From UBA1141 sp963665155 (GTDB lineage: Bacteria; Chloroflexota; Dehalococcoidia; Lucifugimonadales; UBA3495), in the NCBI GenBank assembly GCA_963665155.2, contig OY761986.2:1426001-1490000 (forward strand): DNA of 64,000 nt, in the 5' to 3' direction. Made by a program: the position numbers and the translations under genes. Below are positions 6,139 through 14,999 of this stretch, in pieces (position 1 is the first letter of the stretch; each line of letters begins with the position of its first letter). The notes beneath the pieces were generated by a model. That model was not told the origin of the DNA and ran no database searches. It saw only the letters and a list, made by a program, of their open reading frames with translations.

Positions 6139-9100
6139 TCAAGAAAGGCTCTGTCTCACCAGTTCCGGCACGATGGTCAGCGCTTCGTCCAGCTTCTCGA
6201 CGTTTTTGCCGCCAGCCTGGGCCATTTCAGGCCTGCCGCCGCCGCCTCCGCCCATCAGCTTGGCAGCCTCCCGGACGATGTTTCCCGCATGGACGCCCCG
6301 CTCCACCAAATCCGGCGTAGCCATGGCCACCAGCATTGGATTTCCATCTACCACCGCTGCCAGTACCACCACCGCAGAGGACAGCTTGGCCTTCAAATAA
6401 TCCCCCATCTCGCGCATGGCATCGGGGCTCGAGGCTGAGGTGCGTCCGGCGACTATCTTGACGCCGTCCACTTCGGCAACCTGACCCAGCAACTGTTCGG
6501 CTTCGGAGCGGAGGGAGACCCTCTCCAAAGCCGCCAAGCGTCGCCGAAGGTCTTCGGTATCCTGGATAAAGCTCTCCAGACGTGTCTCCAAGTCGGCTAC
6601 CGGCGTTTGTAACGTCCGCGACAGGCTCTCCAGCTTTGCCGCCTGGTTAACGAAAAGTTCCTCCGCAGCGCGGCCGGTTACCGCTTCTATACGCCTCATT
6701 CCCCCTCCGATGCTGGACTCGCCCAGCACAAAGAGGGTGCCCACCTGACCCGTTGCGGAAACGTGGGTGCCGCCGCACACTTCGACGCTGAATGGGGCTT
6801 CCGGTCCTGCGCCATTACTAGAGCCGGACATTGCCACCACTCGCACCACGTCACCGTAGCGGTCACCAAAGAAGGCTAACGCGCCTTCCCGAACCGCCTC
6901 GGTATACGTCGTTTCATGGGACTGCACCAGCAGGTTTTCCCGCACCCTGTCGTTGGCCAGACCCTGTACCGAGGCCACCTCGTCGGCGGTAAGTGAACTG
7001 ACGTGGCTGAAGTCGAAACGCAACCGGTCGGGCGAAACAAATGAGCCGGCCTGACGCACATGGGGACCCAAAACCGATCTCAAAGACGCATGAAGCAGGT
7101 GAGTCCCGCTGTGGTTCCGGGAGGCGTCCATACGGCGGGAAGGTTCCACTTGAGCCGCAACCGTCTCTCCTAGGGAAATGTCTCCTTGAGACACCACTCC
7201 CTTGTGGACGATTAGCCCAGCCACAGGGCTTTGGGTATCCTCTACGGTAACCACGCCGTTGGGCCCGGTGATGGTCCCGTGGTCGCCCAGTTGGCCTCCG
7301 CCCTCGGCGTAGAAGGGGGTTTCTGCTAGAACGATCTCCATTTGCTGACCCTGGGTGGCGACACCAGCCACTTCCGCTCGTCCTGTGCCTGTCGAAGGGC
7401 TTGAGCCTGAAGATGGCTCGACCAAAATAGCCGCCACCGTGGTTTCCTGCAGAAGTCCTTCATAACCCACAAAGGAAGAGCGGTCCAAGCCCAGACTCTC
7501 GTAGGCGGTGACCACCTCCATGCTGCCGGTAAAGCCGTGGGCAGAACGGGACTTCTCCCGCTGTGAAGCCATCTCAAGCTCGAAGCCCTCCATATCTACG
7601 TCGAGGCCGTGTTCCCGGGCCATTTCGGCGGTAAGCTCAGGGGGGAAACCGTAGGTGTCAGAAAGAACAAAAGCCTCTCTACCAGAAATCGTGGTTGGCC
7701 AGGCTTCAAACAGAGCCATTGTCCCGTCTGGGTCAAGTTGCTCTTCGGGAAACTCTTTGACGCCTGCAGCCGCCCGAAACGCCTCCCGCGCCCGAAAGGA
7801 AACCAGCTCAGCGGCAGTTTCTTCACCGATCTGTTCATCCGGATTTGAGTCTGGGTGACTGGAAACGAAACCATATTGCTCCAAAACTGTCGGCGCATTG
7901 TCTGGTCCAGGGTTTCTGGTCTTCGAAAACTCAATAACTTCCCGAATTGCGCCTCCGTGGAAAATTCGGTATTTGATCATACCGTCGAGAATGCCGGTAC
8001 CTCGCGCAAAGGTCTCCCCAAACCTCTCCTCTTCCAAGCGGATCACCCGCAGGATAAAGTCGTGGTTTTCCCGCAACTCCCGGTATACGTCCCGGAAATG
8101 GGGCAGAACCGTTTCCGCTACTTGGGCCAAGAAGAGCCCATTCAGGCCGAGCCTGCGTCCGTAGCGTATGGCCCGACGGATGACCCTCCGCAGCACGTAA
8201 CCCCGGCCTTCGTTGCCGGGCACCACACCGTCCCCTATCAGGAAAGACGCGGCCCGAGCGTGCTCCGCCACAACGCGCAGAGCAAAATCGGTGTCTATGT
8301 CGTCACCGTAGGTCTTCCCAGACAGTCGGCAGGCTTCGGCAATGATCGGCTGGAACAGGTCTGTTTCGTAGATGTTGTCCTTCCCCTGAAGGATCACAGC
8401 GGCCCGCTCCAGCCCCATGCCGGTATCCACGCTGGGCGCTGGCAGAGGCACCCGGGTGCCTTGGGTATCCTGGTAGAACTGCATGAAAACCAAGTTCCAA
8501 AGCTCCACAAACCGCTCACAGTCGCAGTTTGGATGGCAACCGGGTACGTCCGGGAATCCCGATTTGGCGCCAGCGTCCCGGTCTGCCCGCAAGATCACGG
8601 TCAAGTCGTCCGGGGAGAACATATCCTTGCAGCCTTTCGCCCGTCCACCGTCGTAGTGGATTTCCGAGCAAGGGCCGGTGGCGCCCTCGTTGCCAGCGGG
8701 CCCCCACCAGTTATCGCTATCGCCGTAACGGTAGATTCGCTCTTCAGGCACTCCGACTTGATCCCGCCAAATCCCGAAGGCGTCTTCGTCATCTAAGTGA
8801 ATAGTAACGAATAGCCTTTCTGGGTCCAGGCCGAACTTTTTAGTCACCAACTCCCAAGCGAATGCTATGGCGCCTTCTTTGAAGTAGTCGCCGATGCTGA
8901 AGTTGCCCAGCATCTCAAAAAAGGTCAGGTGCTTGTGGTCTCCTACCTCGTCGATGTCGGTAGTGCGAAAACTCTTCTGGCTGCTGGTCATTCTGACCCT
9001 CGGCGGGGTCTGCTCGCCGGTAAAAAAGGGCTTGAACGGCACCATACCGGCGCTGGTGAACAACAATGTTGGGTCCCCCGACGGTATCAACGACGCGCTG

Positions 9101-9168
9101 GGCATATGGAGATGCCCGTTTTCCTCAAAAAACCCGATGAATAAATCTCGAATCTCGTTGCCGTTCAT
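6139..9168 (-). CDS. alaS: Alanyl-tRNA synthetase, with two insertions
   Basis: AlaRS charges tRNA-Ala and hydrolyses mischarged Ser/Gly. The class II catalytic core is complete: FTSAGMVPFKPFFTG, TSSQKSFRTTDI, HLTFFEMLGNFSIGD, GPCSEIHYD. The editing domain zinc ligands HSGTH (residue 686) and CGGTH (798) and the glycine-rich C-Ala domain (LMGGGGGGRPEMAQAGG) are also present. At 1009 residues it is about 130 longer than usual. One insert spans roughly residues 396-493, between ARGTGILDG and ISGREAFVLSDTYGFP. A smaller Ser/Gly/Thr-rich insert (about 584-598) is encoded by a dispersed-repeat-like DNA element. Both keep the frame, so the enzyme is probably active. Confidence 0.96.
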   Translation of the reverse strand: MNGNEIRDLFIGFFEENGHLHMPSASLIPSGDPTLLFTSAGMVPFKPFFTGEQTPPRVRMTSSQKSFRTTDIDEVGDHKHLTFFEMLGNFSIGDYFKEGAIAFAWELVTKKFGLDPERLFVTIHLDDEDAFGIWRDQVGVPEERIYRYGDSDNWWGPAGNEGATGPCSEIHYDGGRAKGCKDMFSPDDLTVILRADRDAGAKSGFPDVPGCHPNCDCERFVELWNLVFMQFYQDTQGTRVPLPAPSVDTGMGLERAAVILQGKDNIYETDLFQPIIAEACRLSGKTYGDDIDTDFALRVVAEHARAASFLIGDGVVPGNEGRGYVLRRVIRRAIRYGRRLGLNGLFLAQVAETVLPHFRDVYRELRENHDFILRVIRLEEERFGETFARGTGILDGMIKYRIFHGGAIREVIEFSKTRNPGPDNAPTVLEQYGFVSSHPDSNPDEQIGEETAAELVSFRAREAFRAAAGVKEFPEEQLDPDGTMALFEAWPTTISGREAFVLSDTYGFPPELTAEMAREHGLDVDMEGFELEMASQREKSRSAHGFTGSMEVVTAYESLGLDRSSFVGYEGLLQETTVAAILVEPSSGSSPSTGTGRAEVAGVATQGQQMEIVLAETPFYAEGGGQLGDHGTITGPNGVVTVEDTQSPVAGLIVHKGVVSQGDISLGETVAAQVEPSRRMDASRNHSGTHLLHASLRSVLGPHVRQAGSFVSPDRLRFDFSHVSSLTADEVASVQGLANDRVRENLLVQSHETTYTEAVREGALAFFGDRYGDVVRVVAMSGSSNGAGPEAPFSVEVCGGTHVSATGQVGTLFVLGESSIGGGMRRIEAVTGRAAEELFVNQAAKLESLSRTLQTPVADLETRLESFIQDTEDLRRRLAALERVSLRSEAEQLLGQVAEVDGVKIVAGRTSASSPDAMREMGDYLKAKLSSAVVVLAAVVDGNPMLVAMATPDLVERGVHAGNIVREAAKLMGGGGGGRPEMAQAGGKNVEKLDEALTIVPELVRQSLS
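7377..7407. repeat. REP-like dispersed element inside alaS
   Basis: The plus strand reads TCCTGTGCCTGTCGAAGGGC with flanking bases, close to a repeat (core GAGCCTGTCGAAGGGC) that I recall as widespread in environmental bacterial genomes. It encodes the low-complexity residues SSGSSPSTGTGR in alaS without breaking the frame. Identity with the wider repeat family is from memory, not a search. Confidence 0.45.
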
Positions 9169-9425
9169 TCCCTATCCCATTCGTCGCTATGACTTGCTTT
9201 AAATTCGGTGTGAATGCGCCCGGATGGCGTGTTTGGAATTGTAAGCCAACCCCAAAGGAGGGTCAATTGGGCGCCTATGCGAACTAGAACCGATTTCTGG
9301 ATGCCGTTTGAAAGTACCTATACACAAGCATCAACAATCGACAGGATCAGGTGCACGTGCATCTTGACCCCTTCCCGGCATCACTTTACAATCGAGAGGG
9401 CAGGGAATTTTCTTGGGGGGCGTAG

Positions 9426-9680
9426 ATGGACTCCAGCATTATCGGCAAGATAGACAAGGCCAGAAAATACGCAGAAGAAAAGGACCGAGTCGCTATTACG
9501 AGTCTGAAATCCACGTTTCAGGGCAATCATAATCAGTATGAAGTTGAGCTAGAGGCTGGCAATTGGAGTTGCCAGTGTCATTTTTTTAGCACACGGGGTG
9601 TTTGCAGCCATATCATGGCTCTCCAGCGAATGCTGGAGGATATGCTTGCTTCCCAACGCCAGGCCGTTCAAGCAATTTAG
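9426..9680 (+). CDS. Small SWIM zinc-finger protein
   Basis: This 84-residue protein has one recognisable module near residues 48-62: CQCHFFSTRGVCSH, the CxC...CxH pattern of the SWIM zinc finger, preceded by a beta-hairpin (NQYEVELEAGNWS). SWIM domains bind DNA or protein and are usually parts of larger proteins (SWI/SNF helicases, transposases). A free-standing copy this short may be an adaptor or a remnant. A G-rich ribosome-binding stretch (GGGGGGCGTAG) precedes the ATG. The N-terminus is a charged helix. Function unknown. Confidence 0.7.
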   Translation: MDSSIIGKIDKARKYAEEKDRVAITSLKSTFQGNHNQYEVELEAGNWSCQCHFFSTRGVCSHIMALQRMLEDMLASQRQAVQAI

Positions 9681-10261
9681 TCTTCCCAACGGAGCGCGGC
9701 CCGGACACTTTAGTGGCTCTGAGAAAGCCGTGTGGAGCGACCCGCTGATACTACGGAGCGTTTCTACCCCAGATTGGCGATTGCAGGTCGTCGCCCATCA
9801 GTAATAAGGTCACGTTCCGGGCAAGCCCTTTCCCGGCGATTTCGACCTGTTGGATGACGCTTAGTTTCAGGTCGGGCAACCTCACCTCCAACAAGTGCCG
9901 AATAATCGCTCCATCCGCATCATATCTGTTTGCCTACAGTAATTAATGGCCAAAATTAATGGTCGAAGTTAGTGGCTCCGGTCACCGGCCATTAAATGCA
10001 CTAGTTGGGACTTGGGCTATCTGTAAATTCACCAGGCCGGTTCACTAAACCGGTCGTGTACCTAGGGTCTTATAAGGCACTGTCGCTCCACTGCCGGGCT
10101 CGGTATTCGGCTTATTTGATGTGGTGCCGGTCTTAAACTTCAGCTTCGGGATGAATTCTCCCTCAAAGAAATCCGAACATGTTCCTCGCATTTTCATATT
10201 ATTGAGCTTTCCGGTTATTGACCTTTCCTAATAGAAGGCACATCAGGGAGCTTGTTTAACA
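9681..10261. other. 580-bp spacer with an orphan open frame
   Basis: No gene is assignable. The minus strand is open for about 60 codons between stops at 9934-9936 and 9751-9753 (reading AIIRHLLEVRLPDLKLSV and so on) and looks protein-like, but has no start codon at its 5' end, so it may be a gene remnant. A 13-bp duplication (AATTAATGGCCAA-like) lies at 9941-9967. I looked for a cobalamin or T-box leader and did not find one. Confidence 0.3.
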
Positions 10262-10292
10262 TTGACAGCGCAAGGAGTGCAGATTACACTCC
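10262..10292 (+). promoter_or_regulatory. Sigma-70 type promoter with overlapping operator for hemA-cbi
   Basis: TTGACA (10262-10267), 17-bp spacer, TACACT (10285-10290). An inverted repeat GGAGTG (10274-10279) / CACTCC (10287-10292) overlaps the spacer and -10 box, suggesting repressor control. It lies about 55 bp 5' of the chosen hemA start. Confidence 0.55.
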
Positions 10293-10346
10293 GGAATGCT
10301 TCAGCGAATAATACTGGGGTCAAAATATTCGGTAGGCGGACCGTTT

Positions 10347-11705
10347 TTGGAATTCCTGGTAGTGGGCTTAAATCACCGCACTTCCCCTTTGGAAGTGCGG
10401 GAAAAGTTAACCCTGACCAAGTCCCAATGTCCCCAAGCTCTACTTGATATGGCAGAGTATGGGGTGCCGGGCGTAATCCTCTGCACCTGCAATCGCTCCG
10501 AGTTCTATGCCCTCGAACCGGCCAATAAGGCAGACACCAACCAATCATCAGGCTCCAAATCCGGTGAATCTAGGTCGGGCGAAGACCGGATAAAGCAGTT
10601 CTTGGTGAATAGATTCGACGTTTCCCTGTTGGACGTGGACCGGTTTTTATACGTACGCAGGGAAAAGGATTGCGTCCACCACCTATTCCGAGTTGCTTCC
10701 AGCCTCGATTCCATGATTCTTGGCGAAGAGCAGATCATCGGTCAAGTCAGGGAAGCCTTTGACGTTGCCGCACAATCCGAAAAACTTCCAAGTTCATTAT
10801 CGTTCTTGTTCCAGAGGGCATTGCGAGTTGGTAGGCGTGTTCGCCGGGAGACAGGCATCGGCCGGAATGCTCTTTCAGTAAGCAAGGCCTGTGTCGAACT
10901 GGCCAAAAATGCTTTGGGCGACCTTAAAGGCCGCCGGGCAATGGTTGTGGGGGCGGGAGACGCCGGAGAACTGGTAGCCCGGATTCTTTCCAAGTCAGGC
11001 GTAAAACAGATAACGGTGACCAACCGTACCTACCAACGCGCCTTGGAACTCGCTCAGGGTCTTTCCGGCCAAGCAATTCCCTTCCAAGATTTTCCGGCGG
11101 CGCTGCGAGACTCCGACATTGTCATCGGCTGCACCGGTTCCCCTGGATTTGTATTGGACGCCAGCGTCGTGCGCACCGCCATGGAGGCGAGACCGGACAA
11201 ACCACTATTTTTGCTAGACATTGCCGTGCCCCGGGATATCGACCCGGAGGCTGGTAAAATTGACAACGTGTATCTTCACGATGTCGATGATCTTGAATCG
11301 GTTTCGGAAGCCAGCCGGTTGGAAAAAGAGGTAGAAGCCCTCGGGGCCGAAGAAGTGGTGAACAAGGAATCCGAGTTGTTTTTGGACTGGTGGCGCACCC
11401 TTCAAGTGCTGCCCACAGTTATCAACTTACGACACAAAGCGGACCAAATACGGGAGAAGGAACTGGGTAAGACCCTTAAACGCCTAAATGGCAAGCTATC
11501 TCCCGAAGAGTTGGCGTCCATCGATGCAATGACTCAAGCCATCGTGAAGAAAATACTTCACGAGCCAACAGTCTTCCTGAAAAACCGGCCTTCTCCATCC
11601 GATTTGTCCCTTGCCCGAGAACTATTTGGCCTAGCGCCTGAGTTGGCACCAGAACAAAGCCCCCAAGGAATCTCTGAAGAAATCTCCCAAGAGGAGAGCG
11701 AATAA
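10347..11705 (+). CDS. hemA: Glutamyl-tRNA reductase
   Basis: HemA reduces glutamyl-tRNA to glutamate-1-semialdehyde, the committed step of C5-pathway tetrapyrrole synthesis. The N-terminal catalytic domain shows VVGLNHRTSPLEVREKL and the nucleophilic Cys in GVILCTCNRSEFYAL, and DSMILGEEQIIGQVREAF is the family signature. The NADPH domain follows (AMVVGAGDAGELVARIL), then a helical dimerisation tail. The start is placed at the TTG at 10347, because family members begin about six residues before VGLNHR and AGGCGGA lies just upstream; the open frame extends further to 10296. Acidic low-complexity C-terminus. First gene of the corrin cluster, supplying its precursor. Confidence 0.95.
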   Translation: MEFLVVGLNHRTSPLEVREKLTLTKSQCPQALLDMAEYGVPGVILCTCNRSEFYALEPANKADTNQSSGSKSGESRSGEDRIKQFLVNRFDVSLLDVDRFLYVRREKDCVHHLFRVASSLDSMILGEEQIIGQVREAFDVAAQSEKLPSSLSFLFQRALRVGRRVRRETGIGRNALSVSKACVELAKNALGDLKGRRAMVVGAGDAGELVARILSKSGVKQITVTNRTYQRALELAQGLSGQAIPFQDFPAALRDSDIVIGCTGSPGFVLDASVVRTAMEARPDKPLFLLDIAVPRDIDPEAGKIDNVYLHDVDDLESVSEASRLEKEVEALGAEEVVNKESELFLDWWRTLQVLPTVINLRHKADQIREKELGKTLKRLNGKLSPEELASIDAMTQAIVKKILHEPTVFLKNRPSPSDLSLARELFGLAPELAPEQSPQGISEEISQEESE

Positions 11706-11741
11706 GCGCCGGTAAACCCGAGTGCCCTTCGCTGATATTCA

Positions 11742-12386
11742 ATGACTCTGGTTGAGAAATACGCACTTCTGCCCGACGAGATCGACCGGGAAAGCCTAAA
11801 AATGGTCGAGGCCAGCCTACCCGACTCCCTGCTCATGTCCGACTTGGAGCGCTACGTAGTGTGTCGAATCGTTAGGGCTGAGGGCGACCCGGAAATCTCT
11901 CTCGATGTGGAGTTTAGCAAGGGCGCTGTTGAGTTGGGTATTGCCTCGATCAAAGCGGGTGCAGATGTCGTCACCGACGTGCGGATGGTTGAGGTGGGGA
12001 TTTCCAAGGCGCTCCTCTCGCGGTCGGGAAATCGCACCATGTGCCAGATAGACACCCCACAAGTGGCCGAGAGGGCGCGGAAAGAAAGCACCACCAGGTC
12101 GGTGGCCGCTATGAGGGAATTGTCTCCCCACATAAACGGTGCGGTGGTAGCGGTGGGCAACGCACCAACGGCACTGCTGGCTTTGCTCGACATGGTAGCT
12201 GAAGGCTCTGTCAAACCCGCATTGGTCATTGGCATGCCAGTTGGGTATGTCGCCTGCGCCGAATCAAAGGACGAGCTAACACGCAGTAGCGTACCTTACA
12301 TTACTATTAAGGGACGGAGAGGTGGAAGTTCCGCCGCGGCCGCCACCGTTAATGCTTTGCTTACCCTATGTTTAGAGGGGAGATAA
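11742..12386 (+). CDS. cbiC: Precorrin-8X / cobalt-precorrin-8 methylmutase
   Basis: This 214-residue protein moves the C11 methyl to C12 to give (cobalt) hydrogenobyrinate/cobyrinate. Family motifs: RYVVCRIVRAEGDPE, the catalytic-His region replaced in context by DVRMVEVGISK, AVVAVGNAPTALLALLDM, VIGMPVGYVACAESKDEL and the C-terminal GRRGGSSAAAATVNALL. Length is typical (about 210). It starts 36 bp after hemA in the same direction, so it probably shares the transcript. Confidence 0.93.
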   Translation: MTLVEKYALLPDEIDRESLKMVEASLPDSLLMSDLERYVVCRIVRAEGDPEISLDVEFSKGAVELGIASIKAGADVVTDVRMVEVGISKALLSRSGNRTMCQIDTPQVAERARKESTTRSVAAMRELSPHINGAVVAVGNAPTALLALLDMVAEGSVKPALVIGMPVGYVACAESKDELTRSSVPYITIKGRRGGSSAAAATVNALLTLCLEGR

Positions 12387-12417
12387 GCCAAAATTCGCGC
12401 GCCCTACAAGCGTGATT

Positions 12418-12443
12418 GGTGGAACTTGTCGGTGGAACTTAGC
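12418..12443. repeat. 13-bp tandem duplication
   Basis: GGTGGAACTTGTC at 12418-12430 is repeated with two or three changes at 12431-12443, in the cbiC-cbiX spacer. Confidence 0.7.
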
Positions 12444-12567
12444 TATAGAATTCGGCAAAATAAGGACCAAGTTAGAAATATCCGGCAATTCAAGTTCCGG
12501 CAAAAAGATTTCGGTAAAGCCTAATCCGGTACATTACAATTCTTAAAAAAGGCAAAGCCCAGAGGGC

Positions 12568-13485
12568 ATGATGCGCACAACCAACGGCTCAGATGGCAAC
12601 GGCGGCTCAACTTCAAGCAACTCCGATTGGGGTGTGATGTTGATCGCCCACGGTAGCCAGCGTGGTACCGACCGCACCGAGTGCTCCTGCGCCTGGGAGG
12701 ATTCGGATAATCAACCGCCAAACTGGTGCCTGGAATGTCCGAGCACACCTCAAGGACTTAACCACGCGGCTGGCAGGTTGCGTTCGATTTTGGGATTGAC
12801 GGAGCCTCAAGTTGTTCTTTCCTGCTTGGAGTTTATCGAGCCATTCCCCAGGCAGGCCATCGAGTTACTCAAAGACCGAGGTTTCCGGAGAGTAGCCCTG
12901 GTGCCTTTCCTCTTGGGCAGCGGCAAACACGCTACCCTGGAAATGGAGGAGATCCTTCAGGAAGTCCAAGAGGACGCTCCGGATGTAAGCTTATACCTCG
13001 CCAGCGGTTTGGGCACGGACCCCTTGCTGGCCGAGTTGGTGGTTGAGAGGGTCCAAGGGATGGCTGGAGAGAAAGCGTTCCAGCCAGGCGACGGGCACAC
13101 TTCCGGCGTGGTGTTGGTGAAGGCTGGCACCAAGACAATTTACGACGACTGTGCATGGCTGCGGGAGTTGGGTGAATTAGTGGAAAACCGGCTGGGCCCA
13201 GGCTATGCGGTTTCGGTTGCTCAGTCCCACTACGGCGATCCAACCATGGAAGAAGCAACCGAGTATCTTGTAAAAGAAAGACAGGTTTCATCCCTAATGT
13301 ACGTCCCTTACCTGTTTTTCCCTGGCATAATCCTGAAACGCAACGTCCTAGGCACCATGGCCGCTTTGCAGGAAACCTACCCAAGTATTCCAATGTCGGT
13401 CACACCTCCTTTGGGCGCGGACGGCCCAGCCGTAGCGGTGGCCGCCCGGCGGGTGCAGCAACTCTGGACCGAGGCGCAAGCCTAG
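12568..13485 (+). CDS. cbiX: Sirohydrochlorin cobaltochelatase (two-domain CbiX)
   Basis: CbiX inserts Co2+ into sirohydrochlorin, which marks the early-cobalt (anaerobic) B12 route. The 305-residue protein has two chelatase repeats: the first with VMLIAHGSQRGT and LVPFLLGSGKHA, the second with QSHYGDPTMEEA and YVPYLFFPGIIL. A four-Cys insert (CSCAW, then WCLEC; residues about 35-52) follows the AHGS motif and could bind metal or an Fe-S cluster. The metal-binding His of the second repeat is conserved. An N-terminal Gly/Asn/Ser stretch precedes the fold, so the start could also lie a few codons later. Confidence 0.88.
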   Translation: MMRTTNGSDGNGGSTSSNSDWGVMLIAHGSQRGTDRTECSCAWEDSDNQPPNWCLECPSTPQGLNHAAGRLRSILGLTEPQVVLSCLEFIEPFPRQAIELLKDRGFRRVALVPFLLGSGKHATLEMEEILQEVQEDAPDVSLYLASGLGTDPLLAELVVERVQGMAGEKAFQPGDGHTSGVVLVKAGTKTIYDDCAWLRELGELVENRLGPGYAVSVAQSHYGDPTMEEATEYLVKERQVSSLMYVPYLFFPGIILKRNVLGTMAALQETYPSIPMSVTPPLGADGPAVAVAARRVQQLWTEAQA

Positions 13486-13499
13486 CACTGGCCTCATTT

Positions 13500-13534
13500 A
13501 GGCGCTTCCATAGAACTAGGCGCTTCCATGAACG
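13500..13534. repeat. 18-bp period tandem duplication
   Basis: AGGCGCTTCCAT at 13500 and again at 13518, period 18 bp, just after the cbiX stop. Confidence 0.65.
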
Positions 13535-13711
13535 CTTTGTTAATGGACCCATGGCGGGTGGAGTCTTACGAGCCGCTCGTGGTGAGCCAATAAAGCACTC
13601 CCAACTACTTAGCGCGACTGGCCCAAGATTGTCACCATCTCCAAATAACTCCCCGCCGCCTACGGACCCGGCCCCATTGCGTTATACTAGGTCTATCCAA
13701 TCCATCTCCCT

Positions 13712-13739
13712 CCCGGTTTTGAACACCCGGTCTTGAACA
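13712..13739. repeat. 14-bp tandem duplication before cbiD
   Basis: CCCGGTTTTGAACA (13712-13725) is followed directly by CCCGGTCTTGAACA (13726-13739), one mismatch. Confidence 0.75.
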
Positions 13740-13775
13740 CACAGAACCATAATCCAAGAATTGGCCCGAATCATT

Positions 13776-14999
13776 ATGAGCACTGATCAGCCACCGCAAA
13801 AAAAAGACGAAAGCGACTATAGCCGCCAAACGGTGAATAAGCGGGGCATGCGCACCGGCTACACCACCGGCTCTTGCGCAGCCGCGGCAGCCAAAGCCGC
13901 AACCCTGACGCTATTGACCGGCAATACGGTGGAACAGGTCACCATTCACCTGCCCATCGGAAGAGACGTCGCGTTCACCATCCAGCGATGCCAGATATTG
14001 GACGGTGGGTCTAAGGTTTTGTGTTCGGTGATCAAAGACGGTGGAGACGATCCGGATGTGACCCACGGGGCCGAAATTTGCACCACTGTCTCCCGTTCCC
14101 TGTCTTCATCGCCATTGTTGCAGGGGCGTGTCACAATCACAGGTGGCGTGGGAGTCGGCACGGTGACCCGGCCCGGCACAGGTATTGAGGTTGGCGGGCC
14201 CGCGGTGACTCGGGTGCCAAGGCGCATGATTATCGAGTCGATGGAGCAGGCGGCAACCCAGTGCGGACTGGCGTCGGATGCTCCTTTAACCGTGGAGATA
14301 TCCGTGCCCACCGGCGAGGAGATTGCGCTGAAGACAACTAATTCACGGCTGGGGGTGATGGGCGGAATCTCAATCTTGGGCAGCACGGGAGTAGTCCAGC
14401 CCTATTCCACAGCGGCTTGGCGGGCCAGCGTACACCTAGCGATAGACGTAGCTGCTGCTAATAATCTGGACCATTTAGTGCTGTCCACCGGAATCCAAAG
14501 CGAGGCATTCACCAAACGCCGCCTTGATTTGCAGGACATGGCATACATCGAAGCTGGCATATTCAGCGGCCCCGCCTTGAAACGGTGCGTCATGCGCGGC
14601 ATTAGCCGGGCGACACATGTGGGCATGGTCGGCAAGTTCTCAAAGATGGCGATGGGCTACTTCGTTACCCACGTGGCGGGCAACAAGGTGGATACCGAGT
14701 TCCTTGCTTCCCTGGCCGCAGAGTGCGGCGCTGATCCTCAAATTCAGGCGGAGATGCGCGGGGCGGCTAGCGGCCGCCACTTTCAGGAGATCGCCCAAGC
14801 CGCTGACCTTGGCTCGGTTTTCCCACTTATGTGCCGTTTGGTCTGCAAGGAAAGCCACAAACTCCTTGGGGCAGACGCCGAAAAACTGATTGTCGACGCG
14901 CTTTGCTTCGATTTTGACGGTGAGTTATTGGGCCATGCGTCGACCTCTCCGGATGGTATATCTCTTCTCTCTCCCTCAGGCTCGGTTTCGGGTGACTGA
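13776..14999 (+). CDS. cbiD: Cobalt-precorrin-5B C1-methyltransferase
   Basis: CbiD methylates C1 during anaerobic corrin assembly. The diagnostic N-terminal motif MRTGYTTGSCAAAAAKAA lies 23 residues after the chosen ATG. Further family segments are VIKDGGDDPDVTHGAEI, GVGTVTRPG, MGGISILGSTGVVQPYS and HVGMVGKFSKMAMG. The family is SAM-dependent although unrelated in fold to the other cobalamin methyltransferases. The frame also opens at a TTG at 13761; ATG 13776 is preferred. The stop overlaps the cbiT GTG (GTGACTGAG), implying coupled translation. Confidence 0.94.
   Translation: MSTDQPPQKKDESDYSRQTVNKRGMRTGYTTGSCAAAAAKAATLTLLTGNTVEQVTIHLPIGRDVAFTIQRCQILDGGSKVLCSVIKDGGDDPDVTHGAEICTTVSRSLSSSPLLQGRVTITGGVGVGTVTRPGTGIEVGGPAVTRVPRRMIIESMEQAATQCGLASDAPLTVEISVPTGEEIALKTTNSRLGVMGGISILGSTGVVQPYSTAAWRASVHLAIDVAAANNLDHLVLSTGIQSEAFTKRRLDLQDMAYIEAGIFSGPALKRCVMRGISRATHVGMVGKFSKMAMGYFVTHVAGNKVDTEFLASLAAECGADPQIQAEMRGAASGRHFQEIAQAADLGSVFPLMCRLVCKESHKLLGADAEKLIVDALCFDFDGELLGHASTSPDGISLLSPSGSVSGD

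Noticed and set aside
9169..9425. T-box leader for alaS
   Set aside because: No recognisable T-box consensus on the minus strand; the 9350 region has only a short TGCACGTGCA palindrome.
10020..10346. Cobalamin riboswitch upstream of hemA
   Set aside because: I could not find a convincing B12-box core or the expected multi-stem layout; a covariance-model search would decide.
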